Assembly (NCBI GenBank): GCA_030066215.1
Contig: JASJCA010000035.1
Span: forward strand, 1 to 64,000
From: Rhodobacter sp.
GTDB lineage: Bacteria; Pseudomonadota; Alphaproteobacteria; Rhodobacterales; Rhodobacteraceae
Direction: 5' to 3'
DNA: 64,000 nucleotides
Of the stretch, positions 8,083 through 17,452 are shown in pieces (the first letter of the stretch is position 1; each line of letters opens with the position of its first letter). The position numbers and the translations under genes are program-made. A model generated the notes under the pieces. That model was not told the origin of the DNA. It made no database searches and saw only the letters and a program-made list of their open reading frames with translations.

Positions 8083-10326
8083 TCAGACGAACTCCACGAA
8101 TTTGTTGAACGGCATCTCGCGCAGGCGCTGGCCGGTGGCGGCGAAAATGGCGTTGGCGAGCGCCGGGGCCGCCGGGGGCACGGGCGGCTCGCCGATACCG
8201 CGGATCTTGGGTTGGTTTTCCAGGCCCCGCACCACTATCTCGGGGCATTGATAGAGCCGCATCGCCTCGTGCCAGTCGTAGTTCGACTGCTCGGCCATAC
8301 CGTCCGCATAGGTAATTTCGCAGTTCATCGCGTGGCCCAGCCCCCAGACGACGGCGCCCTGGACATGGTTTTCGAAGTTCACGGGATCGACCACGCGGCC
8401 GACATCGGCAGCGACGAAGACCCTGTCGATCTTGATCCCGTCCTCGGTGGCGGTAACCTCGACCACTTCGGCCGTGGGCGTGCCAAACGAACTGACGAAG
8501 GCGACGCCGCGGCCGCGGCCGGCACCAAGCTCGCTGCCCCAATTCGACATCTCGCCGACAGCCTCCAGCACCTTGCGGGCGACGTCGTAATCGCACATGC
8601 CGATGCGCGCCTCGAGCGGGTCCCGGCCGGCGGCGTGGATCAGTTCGTCCAGAAAGCCCTCCGCAAAGAACCCGGCATGGCTCGCCCCGACCGAACGCCA
8701 CGAACTGACCGGCGCCAGTTCCGGCGCGCGGTAGGCGCGGACCCGCAGGTTGTCGATCTTGTAGGGCATGTTCCAGGCGCCGGCGACGATCTGCATGTCC
8801 GGGCCGGGCGGCGCGGGGAAGCCCGCGCGCGGCATCTGCGACGCGATGGGCGAGGGCGACGCGATCGACAGGTCGTAGGTCGTCACTGCGCCGTCCGTCA
8901 CGGCGCCGGCGCCGCGGGCCATGGCGATCTGACGCGGGTAGTCGTGGGCGAAATCCTCTTCCCGGCTGAAGGTCAGCTTGACCGGCGTGTCCTTCATTTG
9001 CGCGCCGATCTCGGCGGCGTAGCGGATGTTTTCGAATTCCAGCCGGTGGCCGAAACTGCCGCCGGCGTACTGGTTGTGGAAATGCACGTCCGCAACATCG
9101 TGGCCGGTGATGCCGGCGACCATATCCTCGACCGTGCGCGGAATCTGGTGGCCGGCCCAGATATCGACGCGGGCGTCGGTGACCAGGATCAGCGCGTTGA
9201 GCGGCTCCAGCGGGGCGTGGGCAACATACGGCGCGCGGTATTCGGCCTCTATCGGGTCCGCGGCGGCAAGCGCGGCGGGCACGTCGCCCTCGTGCCGCCA
9301 CTCGTCGTCGAGGCGGTCCTCGGTGAATGACGCCGACAGCGCCGCCCAGTGATCGTCCTGCTCGGCTGGATAGGGCGCCTCGGCCCAGTCGTACTCGATA
9401 GCATCCGCGGCCTGGAAGGCGCGCCAGGTGTTGTCGGCGATCACCGCGACGCCGTTGGTAACAGGCAAGATTTTCTGGACGCCGCGCATCGCCTCGGCCG
9501 CGCTGGCGTCGTAGCCGTTCAGCGCCCCGCCCTGGCGCGGGTTGAAGCGCACGGTGGCATGGACCATGCCGTCGAGCGCAAGATCGATGCCGTAAGTGGC
9601 GGTGCCGGTGGACTTCTCGACGATATCGAGGCGCCGCTGCGGTTTTCCGATCAAACGCCACTCAGACGGGTCGCGCAGGGTAACGTCGGTGACGGGATCG
9701 AGCGCGGCCGCCTCTGCGGCGAGATCGGTATAGGCGATCTGGGTGCCGTCGGGCAGGGTGACCGCGGCGCCGGCGGTAGTGAGGTTAGCCACAGGCACGC
9801 CGCTTCGCTGTGCGGCGGCGAGCTTCAGCGTCTCGCGCGCGACGGCGCCGGCCTCGCGCAGTTTGTCGAAGCTGTCGGCGACGGCCGTCGAGCCACCGGT
9901 GGCCTGGATGCCGAAGATCTTGACCACGTAGCCGACGACGGTGCGGGCGGTCTCGGCCCCCCAACTGTCGTCGCGCGACATGAACGGCGCGCCCTCTTCG
10001 GAAAAGGCCCGGTTCCAATAGGCGGGGTCGGGCGGGCCGAAATCGGTGGTGAACTGGCCAGGGTCGAGGTCCATCTCTTCGGCGATCAGCATCGCCTGCA
10101 TGTGGCGCACGCCCTGGCCGACATCGGAATGCGGGGTGATCAGCGTGATCCCGTCGGCGTCGATCTTGACCCATGGGTTGAAGGTCGCTTCACCCTCGGC
10201 GAGGCCCGCGGCCAGCGGGTTGGGGTGCGGGCGTCGGGCCATGTAGACGCCGAAGGCGACGCCGCCGGCGATAGCGACGGAGCCGATCAGAAAGGTGCGG
10301 CGGGCGATTGTGCCGAGGCGCGACAT
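8083..10326 (-). CDS. Molybdopterin-binding oxidoreductase large subunit (isoquinoline 1-oxidoreductase / aldehyde oxidase type)
   Basis: 747-residue large subunit of a xanthine-dehydrogenase-family molybdenum hydroxylase. A Tat-type N-terminus (IARRTFLIGSVAIAGG) suggests export or membrane anchoring in folded form. Family motifs include ITPHSDVGQGVRHMQ near the N-terminus, GGSFGHR, and the C-terminal GIGEPPVPPAAPALANAIFAATGQRLREMP, whose Glu is the expected catalytic base. The paired [2Fe-2S] subunit is encoded immediately upstream (1-nt gap). No FAD subunit is encoded, as is usual for the isoquinoline/aldehyde oxidoreductase branch, and the c-type cytochrome partner sometimes linked to this branch is also absent. 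Substrate unknown: an aldehyde or N-heterocycle is likely. Confidence 0.85.
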   Translation of the reverse strand: MSRLGTIARRTFLIGSVAIAGGVAFGVYMARRPHPNPLAAGLAEGEATFNPWVKIDADGITLITPHSDVGQGVRHMQAMLIAEEMDLDPGQFTTDFGPPDPAYWNRAFSEEGAPFMSRDDSWGAETARTVVGYVVKIFGIQATGGSTAVADSFDKLREAGAVARETLKLAAAQRSGVPVANLTTAGAAVTLPDGTQIAYTDLAAEAAALDPVTDVTLRDPSEWRLIGKPQRRLDIVEKSTGTATYGIDLALDGMVHATVRFNPRQGGALNGYDASAAEAMRGVQKILPVTNGVAVIADNTWRAFQAADAIEYDWAEAPYPAEQDDHWAALSASFTEDRLDDEWRHEGDVPAALAAADPIEAEYRAPYVAHAPLEPLNALILVTDARVDIWAGHQIPRTVEDMVAGITGHDVADVHFHNQYAGGSFGHRLEFENIRYAAEIGAQMKDTPVKLTFSREEDFAHDYPRQIAMARGAGAVTDGAVTTYDLSIASPSPIASQMPRAGFPAPPGPDMQIVAGAWNMPYKIDNLRVRAYRAPELAPVSSWRSVGASHAGFFAEGFLDELIHAAGRDPLEARIGMCDYDVARKVLEAVGEMSNWGSELGAGRGRGVAFVSSFGTPTAEVVEVTATEDGIKIDRVFVAADVGRVVDPVNFENHVQGAVVWGLGHAMNCEITYADGMAEQSNYDWHEAMRLYQCPEIVVRGLENQPKIRGIGEPPVPPAAPALANAIFAATGQRLREMPFNKFVEFV

Positions 10327-10327
10327 C

Positions 10328-10786
10328 TCAGGCCCCCCTCAGGCTGGCGGCGGCGGACTTCACTGCGGCGCGGATGCGGGGATAGGTGCCGCAACGGCAG
10401 AGATTGCCCGACATGGCGTCGTCTATGTCGTCGTCGGTGGGGTCGGGGGTCTCGGCCAGGAAGGCGGCGGCGTTCATGATTTGACCCGACTGGCAATAGC
10501 CGCATTGCGCGACCTGGTGCTCGATCCAGGCTTGCTGGACGGCGTGCAGGGCGTCGGGCGTGCCGAGGCCCTCGATGGTGGTGACGGGACCATCCAAATC
10601 CGCGGCGGCGATCTGGCAGGAGCGTTCGGCGACGCCGTCGATGTGCACGGTGCAGGCGCCACACTGGGCGATGCCGCAGCCGTATTTGACGCCAGTAATG
10701 CCGAGCACGTCGCGCAGCACCCACAACAGCGGCATGTCGTCCTCGACATCCACCTCGTGGGTCGTCCCATTGACCGTCAGTTGCAT
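10328..10786 (-). CDS. (2Fe-2S)-binding small subunit of molybdenum hydroxylase
   Basis: 152 residues with both canonical clusters. A plant-type ferredoxin centre ([15 protein letters not shown], later RSC) precedes the C-terminal helical-bundle cluster ([10 protein letters not shown] and [14 protein letters not shown]). It transfers electrons from the molybdenum site of the large subunit encoded next on the same strand (stop and start 1 nt apart). No signal peptide, consistent with hitch-hiking on the Tat signal of the large subunit. Upstream lies repeat copy C. Confidence 0.9.
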   Translation of the reverse strand: MQLTVNGTTHEVDVEDDMPLLWVLRDVLGITGVKYGCGIAQCGACTVHIDGVAERSCQIAAADLDGPVTTIEGLGTPDALHAVQQAWIEHQVAQCGYCQSGQIMNAAAFLAETPDPTDDDIDDAMSGNLCRCGTYPRIRAAVKSAAASLRGA

Positions 10787-10969
10787 GGAGGCCTCCCGCA
10801 GAAGCTGATTCGCGTGGTTGCCGCAACGCTACATTGGGGCGGGGCACAAAGGAACGGCGGTCGACGGATTGTGACGTGAGGGCGGATGGCTGCCGAGGGT
10901 GTGGTGGGTCACGTAGGCGACGCGCCGGGAGGGACTATGCCTGCCCAAAACGTGGAGGTTCCGCTCCGG

Positions 10970-11141
10970 GCGCGGACTCAAGGCGCACAGCGCCGCCGCG
11001 CCATCGCCAACCCGCCCGGGTGGGGTGGCGATTGGTTGAGGCTCGCGCGCGGCTTGAAGTCCTACGGACTCCACAGCCATAAAGCGCCGCCGTTCAGAGG
11101 TCGGCTCGCCACCCCGCGGGTTGTCAATGGCGCGGCTCCGT
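10970..11141 (+). repeat. Structured intergenic repeat, copy C
   Basis: Contains hairpin GGCGC-ACA-GCGCC, outer-stem arms GCGCCATCGCCAACCCGC (5') and GCGGGTTGTCAATGGCGC (3'), inner arms GGGGTGGCGA and TCGCCACCCC, plus the AGTCCTACGGACT mini-hairpin, CATAAAG and GTTCAGAGGTCGG. Relative to copy A, a G-C pair in the outer stem is replaced by A-T on both sides; two mismatches are also present. It occupies the 419-bp gap 10787-11205 between two minus-strand genes; no other gene is supported there. Confidence 0.85.
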
Positions 11142-11205
11142 TCGATGTTACCAGCGTTTGGCCCATCCAACCTCGCCCGACCCATTCGGCCGCCAAACTC
11201 GCGCC

Positions 11206-12279
11206 CTAAACCCGCGGTCCGAAGTTCCGGCTCCTGGCGATCCAGCTGACGACCAGCACGGTGAAGGAGATCCGGAACAGGTGATGCGCGGCGACGATGA
11301 CCGGGCTGACGCCGAGGCTCAGGGCGATCAGGCCCATCTCGGTCACCCCACCTGGCGCGAAGCTGATGAAGAGCGCGTCGAAGGAAATCGGCAGCCAGGC
11401 GGCGAAGACCGCCGCGAAGGCGAAACTGACGACAAGCATCAGCGCCACGCTCAGTGTACCGAGAGCTACGGTCTTGCCGAGGAGTGCGCCGGTCACCGAC
11501 GAAAACTGCGTGCCGAGCCCCGCGCCGATCACGAGCTGCGCGGCGTTCAACAGCCAGCCCGGCGGCACCGCCTGGGCGAGGCCGGTGACGTGCACCGCGG
11601 CGCTGAGCAACAGCGCGCCCATCAGATGGCCAGCGGGGATCCGCAGGCGTTTACCCAGGGGCGCGCCGACCGCGGCCAGGGCCGCGATCCAGGCGATGTC
11701 GGTCCAATCGTAGGGCTGGGCCGAGAAGGTCTGGCCGGCGGCACTGCCCACCGCGACGCCGTCCCAGACCAGAAACAGCATCGGCACGAGGATCACGACC
11801 AGCACGATGCGCGTAAAATGCTGCACCGTCAGGATGCGCACGTCGCCGCCGGCCTGTTCGCCGAAGCTGATCGCCTCGACCAGCCCGCCGGGCATCGCCG
11901 CGTAGACTGCCGTCACCGGGTCGTAGCCGCCGAGGCGGCGGTAGAGCTGGTAGCCCATGGCGTGGGTGAGCGGCACGAAGACCGCGACGCCGACCAGCGA
12001 CGGCCAGAGCGACGGCAGGGCGCGCATCAGATCGGGTGTGAAACTGGCGCCGATCATCACGCCGATCACCGCGACGCAGGCGAACCGCAGCGGCTGCGGG
12101 AAATGGATGCGGCGGCCGGACCGGGTGGTGGCGGCGATGGTGTAGCCGGCCGAAACCACCAGGCTGCCGATCAGATAGGGCATCGGCAGGCCCAAACCGG
12201 CGGCGGCGAGGCTGCCGAGAAGACTCAGTGCCAGGATCGCGGTGATCTCGATCCAGCGGGTGCGGGGCGTGCCGGCCAT
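11206..12279 (-). CDS. AbrB family membrane permease
   Basis: 357-residue polytopic membrane protein (about ten hydrophobic segments) of the AbrB family, which is often mis-described as a regulator or ammonia monooxygenase. Two internal halves each carry a family signature: PMPYLIGSLVVSAG with VIGVMIGASF in the first, and AGHLMGALLLSAAVH with VIGAGLG in the second; VYAAMPGGLVEAI lies between. The family is thought to transport small organic solutes or regulate their flux. It is divergent from the reductive dehalogenase gene with a 94-bp intergenic region, so co-regulation and a role in moving its substrate or product are possible but unproven. Confidence 0.75.
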   Translation of the reverse strand: MAGTPRTRWIEITAILALSLLGSLAAAGLGLPMPYLIGSLVVSAGYTIAATTRSGRRIHFPQPLRFACVAVIGVMIGASFTPDLMRALPSLWPSLVGVAVFVPLTHAMGYQLYRRLGGYDPVTAVYAAMPGGLVEAISFGEQAGGDVRILTVQHFTRIVLVVILVPMLFLVWDGVAVGSAAGQTFSAQPYDWTDIAWIAALAAVGAPLGKRLRIPAGHLMGALLLSAAVHVTGLAQAVPPGWLLNAAQLVIGAGLGTQFSSVTGALLGKTVALGTLSVALMLVVSFAFAAVFAAWLPISFDALFISFAPGGVTEMGLIALSLGVSPVIVAAHHLFRISFTVLVVSWIARSRNFGPRV

Positions 12280-12373
12280 CCGCCCTCTCTGCGCCTCTCA
12301 GACCGCGCTGGCAAGGCGCAGCGGCTTGATGTTTGGCGCCGCCGCCGCCACGATGCTGCCGAGGGGAGGGGCG

Positions 12374-15300
12374 ATGGCGATCCGGTTCTTTTCGGACAAG
12401 CACCGGCCGGTGCATCTGGGGCCGTTCCCGCTGGAGCGGCTGCGGCGCGGGCCGATGCCGGATCTCGGCGCGGTGCCGCGGGCCGAACCGCTGAGCTTTC
12501 GCCGCGGCAACGCCCCGGCGTCGATCGTCAACGCCATGGGCGACTACCAGGCGATGATGGACGCGATCCGCGACGGGCTGGTCAACAAGACCCGCGCGGT
12601 CTGCCCCGAGGACCCGCAGGACCGCGCCGATCACCTGAAGGCCTTCGGCTATTTCTCGGACGCCGCAATGGTGGGGGCCGGGCCGCTACCGGACACCGCC
12701 GTGCTGCAGACGCCGACCCGCAACCCCGATATCGACCGGCTGGCCCACGATCTGCGCACGCGGCAGACCAAGACGCTGGCCTCGGGCATCGACATGATCA
12801 TGGCCGATCTCAAGGAATCGATGGAGGCGCCGCCCTCGACCATCGCCGGCCACCGCCATGCCGTGGTCTTCCTTTACGACATGCCGCGCGATCCGAAACC
12901 GGGCGAGGCGGGCTGCGACTGGCTGGAAGACGCCCAGGCGCAACGCGCGTGCCTGCGCGCGACCGAAACCGCGGTGGTGCTGGCGAATTACATCCGGCTT
13001 CTGGGCTGGGACGCCAAGGCGCATTCGGCGACCTCGTCGGATGTGGACCTGGGCCGCCTCGCCGTGGCGGCGGGGCTGGCCACGGTCGAGGACGGGCGAC
13101 CGGTCAACCCTTACGTGGGCGAGCGGTTCGGGGTCGCGGCGCTGACCACCGATTTCGAGCTGGCGCATGACGGGGCGCTTGCGCCGCTGGCCGAGCAGCC
13201 CTGGTTCAAGACCAAGGGGCCGGCCTGGTGGCTGGGCATGGGCTTTCGCAAATCCGCCCTGAACGGCGATCCCTTCGCCTCCCGCGAGTTCGCCGACGGG
13301 CCGCATCTGTTTGAGACGCTGAAGCGGGTCGACACCCCCACGACCTTCATCGACGAGGCCCATGTCGCCCGGGTGCCGAAGCGCACCGATATGTTCGCCC
13401 GCGCCCAGTTCGGCGACATGGGCAAGGCCAATCAGGAGGCCGCGAAGGGCGGGTATTATGCCCGCAAGGCCGCGCCGTCGATGGCGCAGCGCCGGATGCT
13501 CGGGGCCTTCGTGTTGCTGCAGGACGGCGAAGCCGAGGCGGTGGATCGACCCACGGATGCGGAACGCAATGCACTGAATGTGAAGGCGGCGAGCTATTTC
13601 CTCGGCGTCGATGCGGTGGGCATCTCGCGCTGCCCGGACTGGACCTGGTACAGCCACGACGCCACCGGCGCGGTGCTCGACCCGCCGCACGACCAGGCGA
13701 TCTCGATGATCATCGACCAGGGCTACGAGACCATGGAGGGCGCCTCGGGCGACGACTGGATCTCGGTCGCCCAGTCGATGCGCGCTTACTTGAGGTTCTC
13801 CCTTCTCGGCGGTGTCATCGCCAAGCAGATCCGCAATCTCGGCTACAAGGCCAAGGCGCACACCGTGCTCGACGGCGAGGTGCTGCAGCCACCTCTGTTG
13901 CTGCTCAGTGGCCTCGGAGAGGTCAGCCGGATCGGCGAGGTGATCCTGAACCCGTTCCTGGGGCCGCGGCTAAAATCCGGCGTGGTGACCACGGACATGC
14001 CGCTCGCCCACGACAAGCCCGTCGATTTCGGCCTGCAGAACTTCTGCGAGCACTGCAACAAATGCGCCCGCGAGTGCCCGTCCGGCGCGATCACCGCCGG
14101 GCCGAAACTGATGTTCAACGGCTACGAGATCTGGAAGTCCGACAGCCAGAAATGCGCGACCTACCGGATCACCACGCTAGGCGGCGCGATGTGCGGCCGC
14201 TGCATGAAGACCTGCCCGTGGAACCTTGAGGGTCTATTCGCCGAAAAGCCGTTCCGTTGGGCCGCCATGAACCTTCCCCGCACGGCGCCGTGGCTTGCCA
14301 AGCTCGATGACGCCGTCGGCAATGGCGGGCTCAATCCGGTCAAGAAGTGGTGGTGGGACATCGAGCTCTACGAAGACGGCGGCTACAAACCCGCGCGCAA
14401 CCCGGTCAACGCCCGCGACCTGCAAAAAGACCTGGACCTTCACTACGAGGACCAGACGCTGGCCGTGTACCCCGCGCAGCTCGCGCCGCATCCCTGGCCC
14501 TATCCGTTCCCGATGGACCGCGAGGCCGGGATCGAGGCGTATCAGGCCCTGGTCACGGCAGAGGAATACCAGGACCGGCTCGCCAAGGGCGACGACAGCG
14601 TCCTGCAACGCTACGTCGCGGAAGGCGAAAGCCCAGTTTTGCGGGTCGAGGTCACCAAGGCCGAGGCGATGACCGGCGACGTCACCAAGTACGAGTTCCG
14701 GTCGCTCGACGGCACGGACCTGCCCGAATGGCAGGCCGGGGCACATCTCGACATCGTCGTCGCCCCCGAATTCCTGCGGCAATACTCGATGTCCGGCGAT
14801 CCAGCGGACCGCTCGGTCTACCAGATCGGCGTCCTGCGCGAGGATGACGGGCGCGGCGGCTCCAAATTGCTGCACCGGATCTTCAATGAGGGCCGCAAGG
14901 TCTTCATTTCGCGGCCGATCAACCACTTCCCGCTCGACGAGACCGCCACCAAGTCGTTCCTGATGGGCGGCGGCATCGGCATCACTCCGATGATCGCCAT
15001 GGCGCACCGCCTGCACGCCACCAGCGCCGAGTTCGAGATGCACTACTCGATCAAGTCCCGCGACCAGGGCGGCTATCTGGACGACCTGGCCGCCGTTCCC
15101 TGGGCCGACCGGGTCACTTGCCATGTCTCGGACGAAGGCACCCGCGCCGACCTCGATGCGCTGCTGGAGGGCTATCGGGACGGCTGGCACGTCTACACCT
15201 GCGGCCCCGACCGCTACATGACCGGCGTGATCGAGGCAGCCGATCGGCAGGGTTTTCCGGAAGAGGCGCGGCACCTGGAATACTTCTCGGTCCCCGAGGC

Positions 15301-15583
15301 GCCGGATTACGTGAACCACGACTTCACCCTGACCCTGGCGAAGACCGGCAAGTCCTTCGCGGTCCCGGCGGAAAAGTCCGCGACCGACGTGCTGGCCGAA
15401 AACGGCATCCACGTGGACGTCAAATGCTCGGACGGGATCTGCGGGGTGTGCAAATGCGGACTGATCTCGGGCGAGGTCGAGCACCGCGATTTCGTCCTAT
15501 CGAAGGCGCAGCGCAAGGATGCGATCATCCTCTGCCAATCCCGCGCGGCGGAAGAGGGCGGCGAGGTGGTGATCGACCTCTGA
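12374..15583 (+). CDS. Self-sufficient reductive dehalogenase (RdhA fused to FMN/NAD(P)H reductase and [2Fe-2S] ferredoxin)
   Basis: 1069 residues from the ATG at 12374, preceded by a strong purine-rich ribosome site (GAGGGGAGGGG). Residues 1-about 700 are a corrinoid reductive dehalogenase: a GLGEVSRIG motif, then two 4Fe-4S motifs, CEHCNKCARECP near 558 and MCGRCMKTCPW near 605. Residues about 750-960 are a phthalate-dioxygenase-reductase-like module with flavin motif RQYSMSG (about 802), nicotinamide motif GGGIGITPM (about 864) and YTCGPDRYM. The last 110 residues are a plant-type ferredoxin (CSDGICGVC, about 1016, plus LCQSR). No Tat signal, so it is cytoplasmic and catabolic, not respiratory. 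The layout matches the BhbA type, known to remove halogen from dihalo-hydroxybenzoates using NAD(P)H. The natural substrate here is unknown. It is followed after 88 nt by the hydantoinase-like gene. Confidence 0.88.
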   Translation: MAIRFFSDKHRPVHLGPFPLERLRRGPMPDLGAVPRAEPLSFRRGNAPASIVNAMGDYQAMMDAIRDGLVNKTRAVCPEDPQDRADHLKAFGYFSDAAMVGAGPLPDTAVLQTPTRNPDIDRLAHDLRTRQTKTLASGIDMIMADLKESMEAPPSTIAGHRHAVVFLYDMPRDPKPGEAGCDWLEDAQAQRACLRATETAVVLANYIRLLGWDAKAHSATSSDVDLGRLAVAAGLATVEDGRPVNPYVGERFGVAALTTDFELAHDGALAPLAEQPWFKTKGPAWWLGMGFRKSALNGDPFASREFADGPHLFETLKRVDTPTTFIDEAHVARVPKRTDMFARAQFGDMGKANQEAAKGGYYARKAAPSMAQRRMLGAFVLLQDGEAEAVDRPTDAERNALNVKAASYFLGVDAVGISRCPDWTWYSHDATGAVLDPPHDQAISMIIDQGYETMEGASGDDWISVAQSMRAYLRFSLLGGVIAKQIRNLGYKAKAHTVLDGEVLQPPLLLLSGLGEVSRIGEVILNPFLGPRLKSGVVTTDMPLAHDKPVDFGLQNFCEHCNKCARECPSGAITAGPKLMFNGYEIWKSDSQKCATYRITTLGGAMCGRCMKTCPWNLEGLFAEKPFRWAAMNLPRTAPWLAKLDDAVGNGGLNPVKKWWWDIELYEDGGYKPARNPVNARDLQKDLDLHYEDQTLAVYPAQLAPHPWPYPFPMDREAGIEAYQALVTAEEYQDRLAKGDDSVLQRYVAEGESPVLRVEVTKAEAMTGDVTKYEFRSLDGTDLPEWQAGAHLDIVVAPEFLRQYSMSGDPADRSVYQIGVLREDDGRGGSKLLHRIFNEGRKVFISRPINHFPLDETATKSFLMGGGIGITPMIAMAHRLHATSAEFEMHYSIKSRDQGGYLDDLAAVPWADRVTCHVSDEGTRADLDALLEGYRDGWHVYTCGPDRYMTGVIEAADRQGFPEEARHLEYFSVPEAPDYVNHDFTLTLAKTGKSFAVPAEKSATDVLAENGIHVDVKCSDGICGVCKCGLISGEVEHRDFVLSKAQRKDAIILCQSRAAEEGGEVVIDL

Positions 15584-15671
15584 CGATCCGGTCAGCCAGG
15601 TCCAGGTGCCCGGATGTCCGAAACTCCAACGGGCGTTGAATCTGCCAGCCGTCGCGCCCATGATCCGGCCC

Positions 15672-17063
15672 ATGTCGCACGACCTCGTCATCAAGAGCGG
15701 TCAGGTGGTCACGCCGGACGGCACAGCGGTCGCCGATCTCGCGGTGACCGGCGGCAAGATCGCCGCCATTGGCGATGGCCTGTACGGGGCGCAAGAGGTC
15801 GACGCCACGGGGCTGATCGTCCTGCCCGGCGGCATCGACCCGCATTGCCATATCGAGCAGAAGTCCGGCATGGGCCAATGGAACGCAGATACGTTCGAGA
15901 CGGCGACCCGTTCCGCGGCCCTCGGCGGCACTACCACCGTCATCTCCTTCGCCGCGCAGCATAAGGGCCAGCGCCTGAAGGATGTCGTCGCCGACTACAC
16001 CACCCGCGCCCAACGCGGCGCCGCCATCGACCATGCCTTCCACATCATAATCTCCGACACCACCGTCCCTGACTTCGAGACTGATCTGGCCCAACTCATC
16101 GCCGCCGGCCACCGCTCGTTGAAACTCTTCACCACCTACAACATCAAGCTCGGCGACGCCGATATCCTGCACGTGATGACGCTGGCTCGGCAGCACGGCG
16201 CGCTGGTCTGCGTCCACGCCGAAAACGACGCCCTGATCCAACACGCCAAGGCCAAACTCCTGACCGAGGGCAAGACCCGCCCGGAACATCACGCCGCCTC
16301 GCACCCCCGCGCGGCTGAGATCGAGGCGGTCGCTCGCCTTTGCCAGTTCGCCGAATACCTCGACCAGCCGGTGATGCTGTTCCACATCTCAACCGCCGAG
16401 GCCGCCGAAACGATCCGCAAGGCCAAGGCCCGCGGCGCGCGCATCTGGGCCGAAACCTGCCCGCATTACCTGCTGATGACCGAGGACGTCCTAACCCAAG
16501 ACGGCCTAGACGGCGCCAAGTGGATGTGCTCGCCGCCGCAGCGGACCTCCGAGGACCAGGACGCGCTGTGGCAGGCGCTTTCGGACGGCACGCTCGACCT
16601 GATCAGTTCGGACCACGCCCCCTACCGCTTCGACGAAACCGGCAAGCTCGCCGCCGGCCCGGACGCTCGCTTCGATCAGATCGCCAACGGCCTGCCGGGC
16701 CTCGAAACCCGCCTGCCGCTGATCTTCGACGCGCTCGTCACCAAGGGCCGCGGCAGCCTGCAGGACCTCGCCCGCCTCACCGCCACCGCGCCCGCCGAGA
16801 TCTACGGCCTGCCGGACAAAGGCCGCCTCGCCGCCGGCTACGACGCCGATATCACCCTTTGGGATCCGCACCGCAGTTACGCCTACGGCGCCAACGACCT
16901 GCACGACAATGTCGGCTATAACCCCTGGGCGGGCCATTCGATCACCGGTTGGCCCATCCGCACCTACCTCCGCGGCCAACTCATCGCCGACAATGGCCAG
17001 TTCCTCGGCACCCCCGGCGCCGGCCGCAGGATCGACCGCCCCACCGCAGGACCGAATACATGA
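15672..17063 (+). CDS. Cyclic amidohydrolase, dihydropyrimidinase/hydantoinase-like
   Basis: 463 residues from the ATG at 15672 (an upstream in-frame extension lacks homology). It is a TIM-barrel amidohydrolase of the D-hydantoinase/dihydropyrimidinase/allantoinase group that opens cyclic amide rings. Metal ligands are visible in GGIDPHCHIEQ, the carbamylatable Lys in SLKLFTTYN, then VHAEN, LFHIST and SSDHAPY. The C-terminus carries the usual KGRLAAGYDADITLWD. Its stop overlaps the next start (ATGA). With a VOC protein, a hydantoin-racemase-like protein and a DHDPS-family lyase following in overlapping order, it probably acts in catabolism of a cyclic imide, hydantoin or pyrimidine. Confidence 0.85.
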   Translation: MSHDLVIKSGQVVTPDGTAVADLAVTGGKIAAIGDGLYGAQEVDATGLIVLPGGIDPHCHIEQKSGMGQWNADTFETATRSAALGGTTTVISFAAQHKGQRLKDVVADYTTRAQRGAAIDHAFHIIISDTTVPDFETDLAQLIAAGHRSLKLFTTYNIKLGDADILHVMTLARQHGALVCVHAENDALIQHAKAKLLTEGKTRPEHHAASHPRAAEIEAVARLCQFAEYLDQPVMLFHISTAEAAETIRKAKARGARIWAETCPHYLLMTEDVLTQDGLDGAKWMCSPPQRTSEDQDALWQALSDGTLDLISSDHAPYRFDETGKLAAGPDARFDQIANGLPGLETRLPLIFDALVTKGRGSLQDLARLTATAPAEIYGLPDKGRLAAGYDADITLWDPHRSYAYGANDLHDNVGYNPWAGHSITGWPIRTYLRGQLIADNGQFLGTPGAGRRIDRPTAGPNT

Positions 17064-17452
17064 CCAACCGCCCCACCGCGCCGAACCAACTGGCGATCAC
17101 CTTCCTCTACTACCGCGACCTGCCCACCGCGATGGCGTTCTACGAAAACATCCTCGGCCTGCCGCTCGCCATCGATCAGGGCTGGTGCAAGATCTACCGA
17201 ATCGCCGACGGGGCGCATGTCGGCCTCGTCGACGAAACCAAGGGCATGAACAGCTGGACGCCCGAAAAACCCGTCCAGCTTTGCATCCGTGTGCCGGATG
17301 TCGACGCGTGGTTCGCCTACGCCCAGGGGAAAGCCCTACCCAACCTCAGCGAGCTTTTCGTCAACGACGAAATCGGCATCCGCGCCTTCGTCTTCGACGA
17401 CCCCGAGGGCTACCAAATCGAAATCCAATCCGCCACGCGGGCGGGGGCCTAG
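17060..17452 (+). CDS. VOC family protein (glyoxalase/bleomycin-resistance fold)
   Basis: A 130-residue single VOC domain made of two beta-alpha-beta-beta-beta repeats: ITFLYYRDLPTAMAFYENILGLPL in the first and VQLCIRVPDVDAWFAYAQ…FVFDDPEGYQIEIQSA in the second, ending in the metal-position Glu of the EIQ strand. The first strand has Tyr rather than the classical His. The ATG overlaps the amidohydrolase stop by ATGA, and a TAG directly abuts the GTG of the racemase-like gene, so it belongs to the same operon. Isomerase, lyase or binding functions all occur in this fold; none is specified by sequence. Confidence 0.75.
   Translation: MTNRPTAPNQLAITFLYYRDLPTAMAFYENILGLPLAIDQGWCKIYRIADGAHVGLVDETKGMNSWTPEKPVQLCIRVPDVDAWFAYAQGKALPNLSELFVNDEIGIRAFVFDDPEGYQIEIQSATRAGA

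Noticed and set aside
12280-12373. Palindromic operator between the AbrB-type gene and the dehalogenase
   Set aside because: No convincing inverted repeat or promoter could be picked out in these 94 bp.
11158-13170. 670-codon plus-strand frame across the AbrB-type gene
   Set aside because: Composition is His/Asp/Arg-rich noise; it is antisense to a clear membrane protein and overlaps the dehalogenase in another frame.
17060-17452. Longer VOC gene starting at 16949
   Set aside because: The extension is Pro/Arg-rich, overlaps the amidohydrolase in another frame, and the ATGA overlap at 17060 gives a complete single domain.
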